DNA of 9,028 bases from contig CANGJO010000034.1 in assembly GCA_947454285.1 (NCBI GenBank), forward strand, positions 1-9,028. Reading direction: 5' to 3'. Both the position numbers and the translations under genes were made by a program. The DNA is from Microbacteriaceae bacterium (GTDB taxonomy: Bacteria; Actinomycetota; Actinomycetes; Actinomycetales; Microbacteriaceae). Under the pieces are notes generated by a model, which saw only the letters and a program-made list of their open reading frames with translations, did no database searches and was not told where the DNA came from. Positions 1 through 6,316 of this stretch are shown one piece after another (position 1 is the first letter of the stretch; each line of letters begins with the position of its first letter).

Positions 1-1193
1 AGTGTCTGCATAAGCTGACCCAAACCAAGACCAATCAGAACCATACCGATAGCTGCCTGCCAGTACTGAGTGTCCACGTTGAAACTAGTTAGGTATAGGT
101 AACCAAGTGCCAACAGGATTGGACCAATCACCATGAACGGCTTGTACTTTCCGGTGCGTGAAGTGATTTGACCAGAAACGATTGTTGCAGTCATCATTCC
201 ACCAACCATTGGCAACATCATGAAGCCGGCTTCGGTAGGAGTTGCACCCATCACGATCTGAAGTAGAAGTGGAAGGGTCATCATGCCGCCAAACATTCCA
301 ACACCAATGATCACACCAAGAATGGTTGACATTGAGAATGTGCGAGACTTGAAAAGTGTTAGCGGAAGAAGCGCTTCGTGCTTTGCAGCGCGCTCGGCAA
401 AGATGAACGCAACGATACCTACGGCACCGGTTGCATACATGCTTAGCGACATTGCGCTACCCCAACCCCAGTCGCGACCGTTCTCTGCAACAAGAAGAAG
501 TGGAACAACTGCCATAACGATTGTTGCTGCACCCCACCAGTCAATTCGGTGGTTCTTTGGAGTGTGAGGAACGTGCAAGAACGAAACAACCATTGCAAGT
601 GCTGCAATACCAATTGGCAGGTTGATTAGGAAAACCCAGCGCCATCCGTTGATCCAAAGAATTTGATCTGCACCGGCGAACAAACCACCGATGATTGGAC
701 CAAGAACTGATGAAGTACCAAACACTGCAAGGAACATTCCCTGGTAACGAGCACGCTCACGCGGCGGAAGAATATCTGCCAGCACGGTAATAGCTAGTGT
801 GAACAAACCACCGGCACCAATACCCTGCACTGCACGCCAAGCTGCAAGCTGGAACATATCGGTTGCGGTTCCACAAAGCAACGAACCAACAATAAAGATT
901 GTGATTGCCACGATGAACAAACGACGGCGACCAAAAATGTCACCGAGCTTGCCATAAATAGGTGTGGAAATTGTTGAGGTGATTAGGTACGCGGTAGTAA
1001 CCCAAGCCTGAAGTTCAAGGCCCTTTAGGTCGTCGGCGATCGTTCGCATTGCGGCACCAACCACTGACTGGTCTAGCGCTGACAGGAACATACCTGACAT
1101 CAGACCGGCCAGAACCAAAAGGATCTGACGGTGGGTCATTACACCCGATATTGCTGAGGCTGCCGCTGCAGCTTTTCTTTCGGCGCGTGCCAT
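1..1193 (-). CDS. MFS drug-efflux transporter, DHA2 (14-TM) type, C-terminus outside window
   Basis: The reverse strand reads open from an ATG at 1193 to the window edge (397 codons, no stop), so the C-terminal part is missing. The protein is a very hydrophobic inner-membrane transporter. After a short Ala/Lys-rich cytoplasmic N-terminus, the first helix ends in LSALDQSVVGAAM (residues 38-49), the DHA2 motif D1. It is followed by motif A GKLGDIFGRRRLF (81-93), motif B RAVQGIGAG (120-128) and antiporter motif C GPIIGGLF (165-172). These are hallmarks of proton-coupled efflux of drugs or other small molecules in the EmrB/QacA branch; the substrate cannot be told. It is transcribed divergently from the carboxypeptidase gene across 52 bp. 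I see no Shine-Dalgarno and no well-placed -10 for this start; an ATG at codon 19 is a less likely alternative. The family assignment is firm, the substrate unknown. Confidence 0.93.
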   Translation of the reverse strand, partial: MARAERKAAAAASAISGVMTHRQILLVLAGLMSGMFLSALDQSVVGAAMRTIADDLKGLELQAWVTTAYLITSTISTPIYGKLGDIFGRRRLFIVAITIFIVGSLLCGTATDMFQLAAWRAVQGIGAGGLFTLAITVLADILPPRERARYQGMFLAVFGTSSVLGPIIGGLFAGADQILWINGWRWVFLINLPIGIAALAMVVSFLHVPHTPKNHRIDWWGAATIVMAVVPLLLVAENGRDWGWGSAMSLSMYATGAVGIVAFIFAERAAKHEALLPLTLFKSRTFSMSTILGVIIGVGMFGGMMTLPLLLQIVMGATPTEAGFMMLPMVGGMMTATIVSGQITSRTGKYKPFMVIGPILLALGYLYLTSFNVDTQYWQAAIGMVLIGLGLGQLMQT

Positions 1194-1208
1194 TGGGACT
1201 CGATTCGT

Positions 1209-1245
1209 TTGTTTTGTTTCTTAGGGGGAAAGTTAGGCTAGGTCT
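1209..1245 (+). promoter_or_regulatory. putative leaderless promoter of the carboxypeptidase gene
   Basis: A -10-like TAGGCT at 1234-1239 is followed by exactly 6 nt and then ATG at 1246, so transcription would start at or next to the A of the start codon. A weak -35 (TTGTTT, 1209-1214) sits 19 nt upstream. No Shine-Dalgarno precedes the start; the purine run at 1223-1231 is too distant. The same region must hold the promoter of the divergent MFS gene, for which I see no good hexamer. Confidence 0.5.
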
Positions 1246-2028
1246 ATGCGTGACCAGCAAGAATTCAAGCCTACGCCCAAGAATTGGAAACTAGTTCTAG
1301 GTATCCCAATGCTTTTGGCAGCCTTGGTATTCCCTGCGGCGGCTAGTTGGGCGGTTACAACCGGAACAAGCCCAGCTGAAGTTTCAAGCGGTGATGTGCC
1401 CCGTTCCACTAGCGAAGTAGAGCGCACCACCACCGATGTTCCACGCATACCTTTATATGACATCGATTCGGCTAAATCCCTGCAGGTAGTGGTGAATAAG
1501 AAGCGTCCGTTGAATCCGGTGGAGTATTTCCCGCGCGGCAAGGTTCAGATTGGTTATTCCTGGTTGGCCAAACCTGCCGCCGATGCCTATGTTCTGCTGA
1601 AAGCGGCGGTTAGCAAGGCCAAACTGGGCACCCTTTGCATCAACAGCGGTTACCGCAGCTTTGGCAGCCAGACCCTGATCCACGATGCCAAGGTGGCGCT
1701 ATTGGGAAAGACCGCCGGTGAGAAGTTGGCCGCCCGCCCCGGATACTCGGAACACCAGACCGGCCTGGCTATGGATATTTCAACCACTCAACTTGGTTGC
1801 CGCATTGGTGCGTTCGGCGCCAGCCGGGCATCGGTGTGGATTGCGGCGAATGCCTGGCAATACGGTTTCGTGGTGCGCTACCCGAATGGCAAAACACCCA
1901 TAACCGGCTACGTGTGGGAGCCGTGGCACCTGCGCTTTGTTGGCCTGGAGTTGGCGGCCGATATGAAGGCCAAGAAGATTGCCACTCTTGAAGAATATTT
2001 TGCGTTGCCAGCGGCGCCTAAGTACTAG
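1246..2028 (+). CDS. membrane-anchored D-alanyl-D-alanine carboxypeptidase, VanY / peptidase M15B family
   Basis: A 260-residue zinc peptidase predicted to trim the terminal D-Ala from peptidoglycan stem peptides outside the membrane. Residues 15-37 form a hydrophobic signal anchor (WKLVLGIPMLLAALVFPAAASW), followed by a Ser/Thr-rich linker (about 38-66) and the M15B domain. Visible family motifs are SGYRS (134-138), SEHQTGLAMD (168-177, zinc ligands H170 and D177) and EPWHLRF (225-231, catalytic E225 and zinc ligand H228). No vanH, vanA or vanX genes are near, so a housekeeping wall-remodelling role is more likely than glycopeptide resistance. The start is chosen because TAGGCT lies 6 nt before the ATG, consistent with a leaderless message. 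By eye the gene uses more G/C-ending codons (GCC, GGC, CTG) than serS or the MFS gene. It ends 28 bp before the end of the convergent pgm. Confidence 0.92.
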   Translation: MRDQQEFKPTPKNWKLVLGIPMLLAALVFPAAASWAVTTGTSPAEVSSGDVPRSTSEVERTTTDVPRIPLYDIDSAKSLQVVVNKKRPLNPVEYFPRGKVQIGYSWLAKPAADAYVLLKAAVSKAKLGTLCINSGYRSFGSQTLIHDAKVALLGKTAGEKLAARPGYSEHQTGLAMDISTTQLGCRIGAFGASRASVWIAANAWQYGFVVRYPNGKTPITGYVWEPWHLRFVGLELAADMKAKKIATLEEYFALPAAPKY

Positions 2029-2035
2029 ATCACAG

Positions 2036-2067
2036 CGTTTCTAAATAACGCCGTTTCTAAATAACAC
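2036..2067. repeat. 16-bp tandem duplication at the 3' end of pgm
   Basis: CGTTTCTAAATAACGC (2036-2051) is repeated as CGTTTCTAAATAACAC (2052-2067), identical in 15 of 16 positions. On the minus strand the second copy contains the last codons and TAG stop of pgm, and the first copy repeats the GTTATTTAG string behind it. It looks like a recent slippage duplication between the convergent carboxypeptidase and pgm genes. No hairpin terminator is seen here. Confidence 0.9.
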
Positions 2068-3691
2068 CGTCGACTAGTTTCTTGGCCTCAGCCTGAACTA
2101 GCTTTAGGTGATCTTCGCCGCGGAATGATTCACCGTAGATCTTGTAGACGTTTTCTGTGCCCGATGGACGAGCAGCAAACCAAGCGTTTTCTGTTTCAAC
2201 CTTCAAACCACCAAGTGCTGCACCATTGCCAGGAGCGTGAGTAAGAATTGCGGTGATCTTTTCGCCGGCAAGTTCGCTGGCAGTAACTGCATCGGCAGAA
2301 AGCTTTCCGAGCTTTGCTTTTTGTTCCAGCGTTGCCGGCGCATCGATGCGTTCGTAAGCAGGTGCACCAAATTCGGCAGTCAATTCCGCGTAGCGCTGCG
2401 AAGGAGTCTTTCCGGTAACCGCGGTGATCTCTGCTGCAAGAAGAGCAAGGATCAGGCCATCTTTATCGGTGCTAAAGGAGCTGCCGTCGTGACGCAAGAA
2501 AGATGCACCCGCGGATTCCTCGCCACCAAAACCAACTGAGCCATCAATCAGACCAGGCACGAACCATTTGAAACCAACCGGAACTTCAATCAGCTTGCGA
2601 CCAAGTTTTTCAACAACGCGATTGATGATGCTTGATGAAACCATGGTCTTACCAACTGCTGCATCGGTACGCCACTGCGGACGATTGCGATACAAGTAGT
2701 CAATGCACACGGCAAGAAAGTGATTTGGATTCATCAGTCCGTGATCCCTAGTCACAATTCCGTGACGGTCGGCATCGGCATCGTTACCGGTTGAGATATC
2801 AAACTTGTTGCGATCTTCAATCAGCGATGCCATAGCAAACGGTGACGAGCAATCCATGCGAATCTTTTCGTCCCAGTCAAGAGTCATGAAACCAAATTGG
2901 AAATCAACGTTTGGATTAACCACGGTGAGGTTCAAGTTGTATTGTTCACCAATCGCGCCCCAGTAATCAACCGATGCTCCACCCATTGGGTCGGCACCAA
3001 TTGAAACGTTGCTGTCGCGAATTGCATCCATGTTGATTACTTCACCAAGTTGCGAAATGTAGTTCTCGCGGAAGTGGAACTTGGTTGGCTTTGGTGTTGC
3101 CCGCTTTACCTCGCGCAATCCGCCAAGAATAATTTCGTTCGCACGCGCGGCAATCCAGTTGGTTGCATCGCTGTCGGCAGGTCCTCCGTGAGGCGGGTTG
3201 TATTTAAAACCACCATCGGCAGGTGGGTTGTGGCTTGGGGTAATAACCAAGCCATCGGCCAAGCGTGAATCTCCACCAGGCTTGCCAGCATTTAAATATG
3301 GGGTGTTGTGATTAATAATTGCCACCGATACCGCCGGGGTGGGAACGTATCGGTCTTCGGCGTCAACCATGGTGACCACATCGTTGCCGGCCAATACCTC
3401 AAGTGCGGTTTGCTCGGCCGGGCCAGACAGCGCATGGGTATCTTTGCCCACGTAAATAGGTCCGTGAATATTCTGAGCTCGGCGGTATTCAACGATGGCC
3501 TGAGTGATCGCCGCAATGTGATCTTCGTTGAACGAGCCATTCAGGCTGGTGCCGCGGTGACCCGATGTTCCAAAGGTGACCTTCTGTTCGGCAGTCGTGA
3601 CATCGGGGTGGATTTCGAAATAGGCCGCAAGCAGCTTTTCAATGTTGACAAGGTCAGATTGTTGGGCTTTTTTGCCGGCGCGCTCACTCAT
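2057..3691 (-). CDS. pgm: phosphoglucomutase (alpha-D-glucose 1-phosphate/6-phosphate)
   Basis: A cytoplasmic 544-residue enzyme that interconverts glucose 1-phosphate and glucose 6-phosphate, feeding glycogen, trehalose and envelope-sugar synthesis. It matches E. coli-type Pgm in length (about 546 residues) and has all four alpha-D-phosphohexomutase signatures. These are N-terminal KVTFGTSGHRG (37-47), the phosphoserine loop TPSHNPP (151-157, catalytic S153), the magnesium loop GNDADADRHG (302-311, D304, D306 and D308), the sugar-binding GGEESAGASF (389-398) and the phosphate-binding RPSGTENVYK (508-517). No truncation or missing residue is seen. It diverges from pheA across 28 bp. The ATG at 3691 fits the phase of a CAAAAT hexamer 6 nt upstream. 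The TAG stop lies inside a small tandem duplication. Confidence 0.97.
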   Translation of the reverse strand: MSERAGKKAQQSDLVNIEKLLAAYFEIHPDVTTAEQKVTFGTSGHRGTSLNGSFNEDHIAAITQAIVEYRRAQNIHGPIYVGKDTHALSGPAEQTALEVLAGNDVVTMVDAEDRYVPTPAVSVAIINHNTPYLNAGKPGGDSRLADGLVITPSHNPPADGGFKYNPPHGGPADSDATNWIAARANEIILGGLREVKRATPKPTKFHFRENYISQLGEVINMDAIRDSNVSIGADPMGGASVDYWGAIGEQYNLNLTVVNPNVDFQFGFMTLDWDEKIRMDCSSPFAMASLIEDRNKFDISTGNDADADRHGIVTRDHGLMNPNHFLAVCIDYLYRNRPQWRTDAAVGKTMVSSSIINRVVEKLGRKLIEVPVGFKWFVPGLIDGSVGFGGEESAGASFLRHDGSSFSTDKDGLILALLAAEITAVTGKTPSQRYAELTAEFGAPAYERIDAPATLEQKAKLGKLSADAVTASELAGEKITAILTHAPGNGAALGGLKVETENAWFAARPSGTENVYKIYGESFRGEDHLKLVQAEAKKLVDGVI

Positions 3692-3697
3692 AGACCT

Positions 3698-3726
3698 ATT
3701 TTGCTCGTAACCTTTACGTATGTCAT
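3698..3726 (-). promoter_or_regulatory. putative leaderless promoter of pgm, face to face with the pheA promoter
   Basis: On the minus strand ATGACA (3726-3721) resembles a -35 TTGACA. It is separated by 17 nt from the -10-like CAAAAT (3703-3698), which ends 6 nt before the pgm ATG. The -35 overlaps the first codons of pheA, and the two divergent promoters interleave within about 35 bp. Confidence 0.45.
3708..3719 (+). promoter_or_regulatory. putative leaderless -10 element of pheA
   Basis: TAACCT at 3708-3713 is followed by 6 nt and then ATG at 3720, the same geometry as serS, which has an identical hexamer. There is no Shine-Dalgarno in the 28-bp intergenic region and no recognisable -35 at the expected distance. 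The element lies between the -35 and -10 of the opposing pgm promoter. Confidence 0.5.
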
Positions 3727-4673
3727 CTGCATCTCGTAACGGTTCTACAAAGAAGACCTACTCATACCTGGGCCCAATCGGCACCTTCACCGAGCTTGCC
3801 CTGGCCCAAGTAGCCGAGGCCAAAGGCGCAATCGCGCACCCGGTGAGCCACGTGCAAGATGCCATCGACGACGTAATTGCTGGCCGTGCATTCCGCGCGA
3901 TCATTCCGGTAGAGAACTCTGTAGAGGGTGGAGTTACCGCTACCAGCGACGCACTTGCCGCCAACCCAAACATTCGCATCTATGGCGAATACCTCGTACC
4001 GGTGACTTTTGATTTGGTTGCGCGCCCAGGCGTTGCACTAAAGGACATTCGTGTTGTGGCCACCCACCCGGTTGCCTACGCGCAGACTCGCGCTTGGTTG
4101 AGTGCCAACCTAAAGAAGCACACTTACCTGCAGTCAACTTCAACCGCTGCAGCTGCCGCAGATCTTTTAGACACCGATGGTGAGCACTCGATTGCCGATG
4201 CCGCAGTTGCTGCATCCACCATCACCAAGCACTACAAGTTAAAGGTGCTGGCGAAAAACATTGGTGACAACAAAAACGCGCAGACTCGTTTCTTGCAAAT
4301 TGGTTTGGCAAAGGGCGCAGCGCCAAAGGCAACCGGTAAAGACAAGACATCTGTGATTGTTGAATTGCCAACCGACCGCCCGGGAACTTTGCTTGAGATG
4401 CTTGAGCAGTTTGCAGTGCGCGGTGTAAACCTTTCGCGCATTGAGTCACGCCCAATTGGTGATCAGCTTGGTCGCTACCGTTTCAACATTGACATTGAGG
4501 GTCACATTGAAGATGCCGCGGTTGCCGATGCATTGAAGGGCCTACACCGATTCAGCCCAAAGGTAATCTTCCTTGGTTCTTACGCGCGTGCAGATAAGAA
4601 GAAGTCTGTGCACACGGGCAACAACACTAACGCTGCGTTTGCTGCCGCTGAAAAGTGGATTGCGAAACTTTAA
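3720..4673 (+). CDS. pheA: prephenate dehydratase with C-terminal ACT regulatory domain
   Basis: A monofunctional 317-residue enzyme converting prephenate to phenylpyruvate, the committed step of phenylalanine synthesis in the cytoplasm. The catalytic PDT domain covers about residues 13-193: it opens with YLGPIGTFTE (16-25), contains IPVENSVEGGV (62-72), and ends with the diagnostic TRF triplet in NAQTRFL (186-192). The ACT domain (about 209-290) has PTDRPGTLLEML and the phenylalanine-binding ESRP (242-245), so allosteric feedback control by phenylalanine is expected. A Lys/Asn/Ala-rich tail of about 27 residues follows the ACT domain. No chorismate mutase domain is fused, as is usual for actinobacterial PheA. 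It diverges from pgm and ends 6 bp from the convergent lipid kinase gene. The ATG at 3720 lies 6 nt behind a TAACCT hexamer. Confidence 0.97.
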   Translation: MSSASRNGSTKKTYSYLGPIGTFTELALAQVAEAKGAIAHPVSHVQDAIDDVIAGRAFRAIIPVENSVEGGVTATSDALAANPNIRIYGEYLVPVTFDLVARPGVALKDIRVVATHPVAYAQTRAWLSANLKKHTYLQSTSTAAAAADLLDTDGEHSIADAAVAASTITKHYKLKVLAKNIGDNKNAQTRFLQIGLAKGAAPKATGKDKTSVIVELPTDRPGTLLEMLEQFAVRGVNLSRIESRPIGDQLGRYRFNIDIEGHIEDAAVADALKGLHRFSPKVIFLGSYARADKKKSVHTGNNTNAAFAAAEKWIAKL

Positions 4674-4680
4674 AAAGTTT
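4665..4680. terminator. small AT-rich hairpin shared by the two convergent stops (possible bidirectional terminator)
   Basis: AAACTT (4665-4670), a TAAA loop (4671-4674) and AAGTTT (4675-4680) form a perfect 6-bp inverted repeat. It covers the pheA TAA and reaches the first base of the lipid-kinase stop codon. It is weak (two G/C pairs), so it may only be a vestigial terminator, but it is the only structure between these convergent genes. Confidence 0.35.
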
Positions 4681-5654
4681 TAAACGCGGAAAGTAATTGC
4701 GCGCGGCACAACCACGAATTCTGCTTCGCTAACCATGCCGAACACATCACCATCAAGCTGTAAGTGAACTGGTCGTTCCGGTTGCACGCGAATTCTTGAA
4801 CCGGTTAAGTTCTCAAGTGTTTTAACGTTTGCGGTTGCGTCCATTAGTTGACGACCAATTTTGTTTGGGCGAATGTTTTCGTTGGCAAATGCAACGCGAC
4901 CCCAGAAGTCAATCCAGTTCCAAAATCTGCGCGGACCAACTGCGGCAACATCAAGCAAGCCATCGTCTAGTTTTGCATCAGGCATCAGCGAAAGATTGCC
5001 CGGTAACCAACCGGCGTTGCCAATCAATAGTGAAACCAGTTTTAGTTTGCGCGGTTCGCGGTTATCAACCGTTACAAACATGCGCTCGAACAAAGTTGGA
5101 ATAGAGCGGATGCCGCCTTCAAAGTAGGCAACCCAACCAATGGCCTTTTTCAGCGCGGGGTTGGTATTCTGCATGATCTTGGCATCAAGACCCAAACCAC
5201 CCATTACGCAAAAGTGAATCTCTTCACGTTCGCCATCTGGGCGAATCACCTTGGCAAGGCCAAGATCAATCTCGTGGCGGTTGCCAAGCAAGCCGCGTTT
5301 CACGGCCACGTTGATGTTACTGAGTTCAAGTTTCAGATTCTTGGCCAGCGCATTGCCGGTACCAACCGGAATGATGCCAATGGTGACGCCAGTAATCTCT
5401 TCGCGGGCGAGCGCATCAAGCACCGATCGCACGGTTCCATCGCCACCGGCAATAAGTAGGTGGGTGGCATTTTGGGCTACTGCGCGCAGGGCTTGTTGCC
5501 CGCCGGTTTCATCGTGGTTGGTAGGTAGCCACAAAGAGGGCTCCCAGTTGAGAGACGAAAGGGCCTGACCAACGGCGGCGTCTAGTTTTTTGCGGTCGAT
5601 GCGGCCCGGAAAGTAGATGATGGCCGCGCGCTTGTGCTTGGCCGAAGTGCTCAT
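4680..5654 (-). CDS. diacylglycerol/lipid kinase family protein (DAGK catalytic domain, YegS/DgkB-like)
   Basis: A 324-residue soluble lipid kinase, probably phosphorylating diacylglycerol or a related lipid at the membrane surface and so recycling lipid for phospholipid synthesis; the exact lipid is not evident. The nucleotide-binding loop is LLIAGGDGTV (66-75), followed by the second glycine loop IIPVGTGNALAK (94-105). The C-terminal part has the family's MPDAKLDDGLLDV (224-236) and HLQLDGDVFG (297-306). I start it at the ATG at 5654 (MSTSAKHKR). An in-frame GTG at 5699 would add MIPVVKRRYLWKTDP, which looks unlike the family N-terminus and runs through the divergent toxin-antitoxin promoter. 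AAAACT sits 6 nt before the chosen ATG, supporting it. Confidence 0.9.
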   Translation of the reverse strand: MSTSAKHKRAAIIYFPGRIDRKKLDAAVGQALSSLNWEPSLWLPTNHDETGGQQALRAVAQNATHLLIAGGDGTVRSVLDALAREEITGVTIGIIPVGTGNALAKNLKLELSNINVAVKRGLLGNRHEIDLGLAKVIRPDGEREEIHFCVMGGLGLDAKIMQNTNPALKKAIGWVAYFEGGIRSIPTLFERMFVTVDNREPRKLKLVSLLIGNAGWLPGNLSLMPDAKLDDGLLDVAAVGPRRFWNWIDFWGRVAFANENIRPNKIGRQLMDATANVKTLENLTGSRIRVQPERPVHLQLDGDVFGMVSEAEFVVVPRAITFRV

Positions 5655-5660
5655 AGGGTC

Positions 5661-5689
5661 AGTTTTCCACAGATATCGTCTCTTGACTA
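5661..5689 (-). promoter_or_regulatory. putative leaderless promoter of the lipid kinase gene
   Basis: On the minus strand TAGTCA (5689-5684, a 4/6 match to TTGACA) is followed after 17 nt by AAAACT (5666-5661), which ends 6 nt before the ATG at 5654. The -35 overlaps base for base, on the opposite strand, the -35 of the toxin-antitoxin promoter, so the two promoters are back to back. Confidence 0.4.
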
Positions 5690-5716
5690 CTGGTATCACT
5701 TTGGTACCATTACGGT
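5683..5716 (+). promoter_or_regulatory. leaderless promoter of the toxin-antitoxin module
   Basis: TTGACT (5683-5688), a 16-nt spacer and TACCAT (5705-5710) make the best promoter match in the window. The -10 ends 6 nt before the antitoxin ATG at 5717, so the transcript would begin at the start codon. There is no Shine-Dalgarno. Three 11-bp repeats overlie the spacer, the -10 and the start codon, which predicts strong autorepression. Confidence 0.65.
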
Positions 5717-5723
5717 ATGGCTA
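5691..5723 (+). repeat. three 11-bp direct repeats, probable antitoxin operator
   Basis: TGGTATCACTT (5691-5701), TGGTACCATTA (5702-5712) and CGGTATGGCTA (5713-5723) lie head to tail with GGTA invariant at positions 2-5 of each. The 11-bp period places the sites on one face of the helix. The middle unit starts with a perfect 8-bp palindrome, TGGTACCA. Repeat 1 lies in the promoter spacer, repeat 2 covers the -10, and repeat 3 covers the start codon. Arrays of short phased sites are typical operators of ribbon-helix-helix repressors, and the adjacent gene encodes one. That the antitoxin binds here is inference. Confidence 0.7.
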
Positions 5724-5923
5724 TGACACTCAGATTGACCGAAGAGCAAGACGCGAAGCTCACCGAATACGCCGATAGGGCTGGGCTCTCAAAACAGCGA
5801 GCCATTGAGGTTTTGATTGAGACGGCAGATTACCAAGCTGACCGCGAGGCAAGACTGAAGCAAATTTTTGACAAGGTGATGAAAAGAGATGCCAAGCTCA
5901 TGGAGCGCTTGGCAGATGCCTGA
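5717..5923 (+). CDS. ribbon-helix-helix (CopG-like) antitoxin of a Doc-type toxin-antitoxin module
   Basis: A 68-residue protein with the plan of a small RHH antitoxin. A short N-terminal beta strand, MTLRLT (3-8), is followed by helix A (about 9-21), a turn at AGLSK and helix B (about 25-36). A charged helical tail (about 38-68, rich in Lys, Arg, Asp and Glu) would neutralise the toxin. The RHH dimer would insert its strands into the operator repeats upstream and repress its own promoter. Its TGA overlaps the toxin ATG by one base (TGATG), so the two are translationally coupled. It differs from the classical Phd antitoxin of Doc, which has a different DNA-binding fold. Four of its seven arginine codons are AGA/AGG, a usage I do not find in serS or pheA, suggesting acquired DNA. 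A second ATG at 5723 is possible, but the promoter spacing favours 5717. Confidence 0.8.
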   Translation: MAMTLRLTEEQDAKLTEYADRAGLSKQRAIEVLIETADYQADREARLKQIFDKVMKRDAKLMERLADA

Positions 5924-6294
5924 TGGACTTCCTCACTTTAGAGGATGCTCTCTTTAAGATCACGTTGCTGGGTTTCTACGTAAAAGATCCGGGACTTCTC
6001 GATAGCGCCCTAAGTCGGCCAAAAACTACAGTGTTTGGCCAATTTGCCTACCCTTCAATTGAAACTATGGCTGCAGCCATGCACCAATCTCTTTTGAAGA
6101 ATCATCCGTTAGTTGATGGCAACAAGCGCACATCGTGGATGCTACTGAACACATTTCTTGAACTGAATGGGCATGAGCTGGAAATGACAGACGATGAAGG
6201 CATGGACTTCACTCTTGGAGTGGCTGAGAGTCGCTACGACCTTGACGCTTCGGCAGCAATTATTAAGGCACACCTAATCCCAGTAAGCGAATAG
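5923..6294 (+). CDS. Doc (death-on-curing) type Fic-fold toxin
   Basis: A 123-residue protein matching Doc in length and layout. An N-terminal helical region contains DPGLLDSALSRP (22-33), then FAYPSIETMAAAM (41-53), a typical Doc stretch, and then the Fic-like active-site loop HPLVDGNKRTSW (61-72). In that loop H61, D65, N67, K68 and R69 are present. As in P1 Doc, a lysine (K68) replaces the second glycine of the Fic motif HPFxxGNGRxxR, and the final arginine is replaced by W72. In Doc this arrangement supports phosphorylation of elongation factor EF-Tu rather than AMPylation, so translation arrest is the predicted activity. Position 63 is Leu where Phe is usual. It is coupled to the upstream antitoxin by a TGATG overlap. 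No terminator separates it from serS, which starts 34 bp later. The toxin family is clear; that it is active is not. Confidence 0.88.
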   Translation: MDFLTLEDALFKITLLGFYVKDPGLLDSALSRPKTTVFGQFAYPSIETMAAAMHQSLLKNHPLVDGNKRTSWMLLNTFLELNGHELEMTDDEGMDFTLGVAESRYDLDASAAIIKAHLIPVSE

Positions 6295-6316
6295 CCTTAA
6301 GGCCAATCAGGCAAGG

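Noticed and set aside
283..567. 94-codon plus-strand frame inside the MFS gene
   Set aside because: The minus strand carries an uninterrupted DHA2 transporter with all expected motifs; this frame is its shadow.
1246..2028. Glycopeptide resistance gene (vanY of a van cluster)
   Set aside because: Only the carboxypeptidase family is present; no ligase, dehydrogenase, VanX or two-component regulator lies nearby, so a housekeeping role fits better.
3308..3739. 143-codon open frame on the plus strand opposite pgm
   Set aside because: It is antisense to a certain gene, shows no domain-like composition, and follows from the codon bias of pgm read backwards.
5655..5699. 15-residue N-terminal extension of the lipid kinase from a GTG at 5699
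   Set aside because: It runs through the toxin-antitoxin promoter and first operator repeat, and adds residues unlike the family. The ATG at 5654 has a well-placed hexamer.
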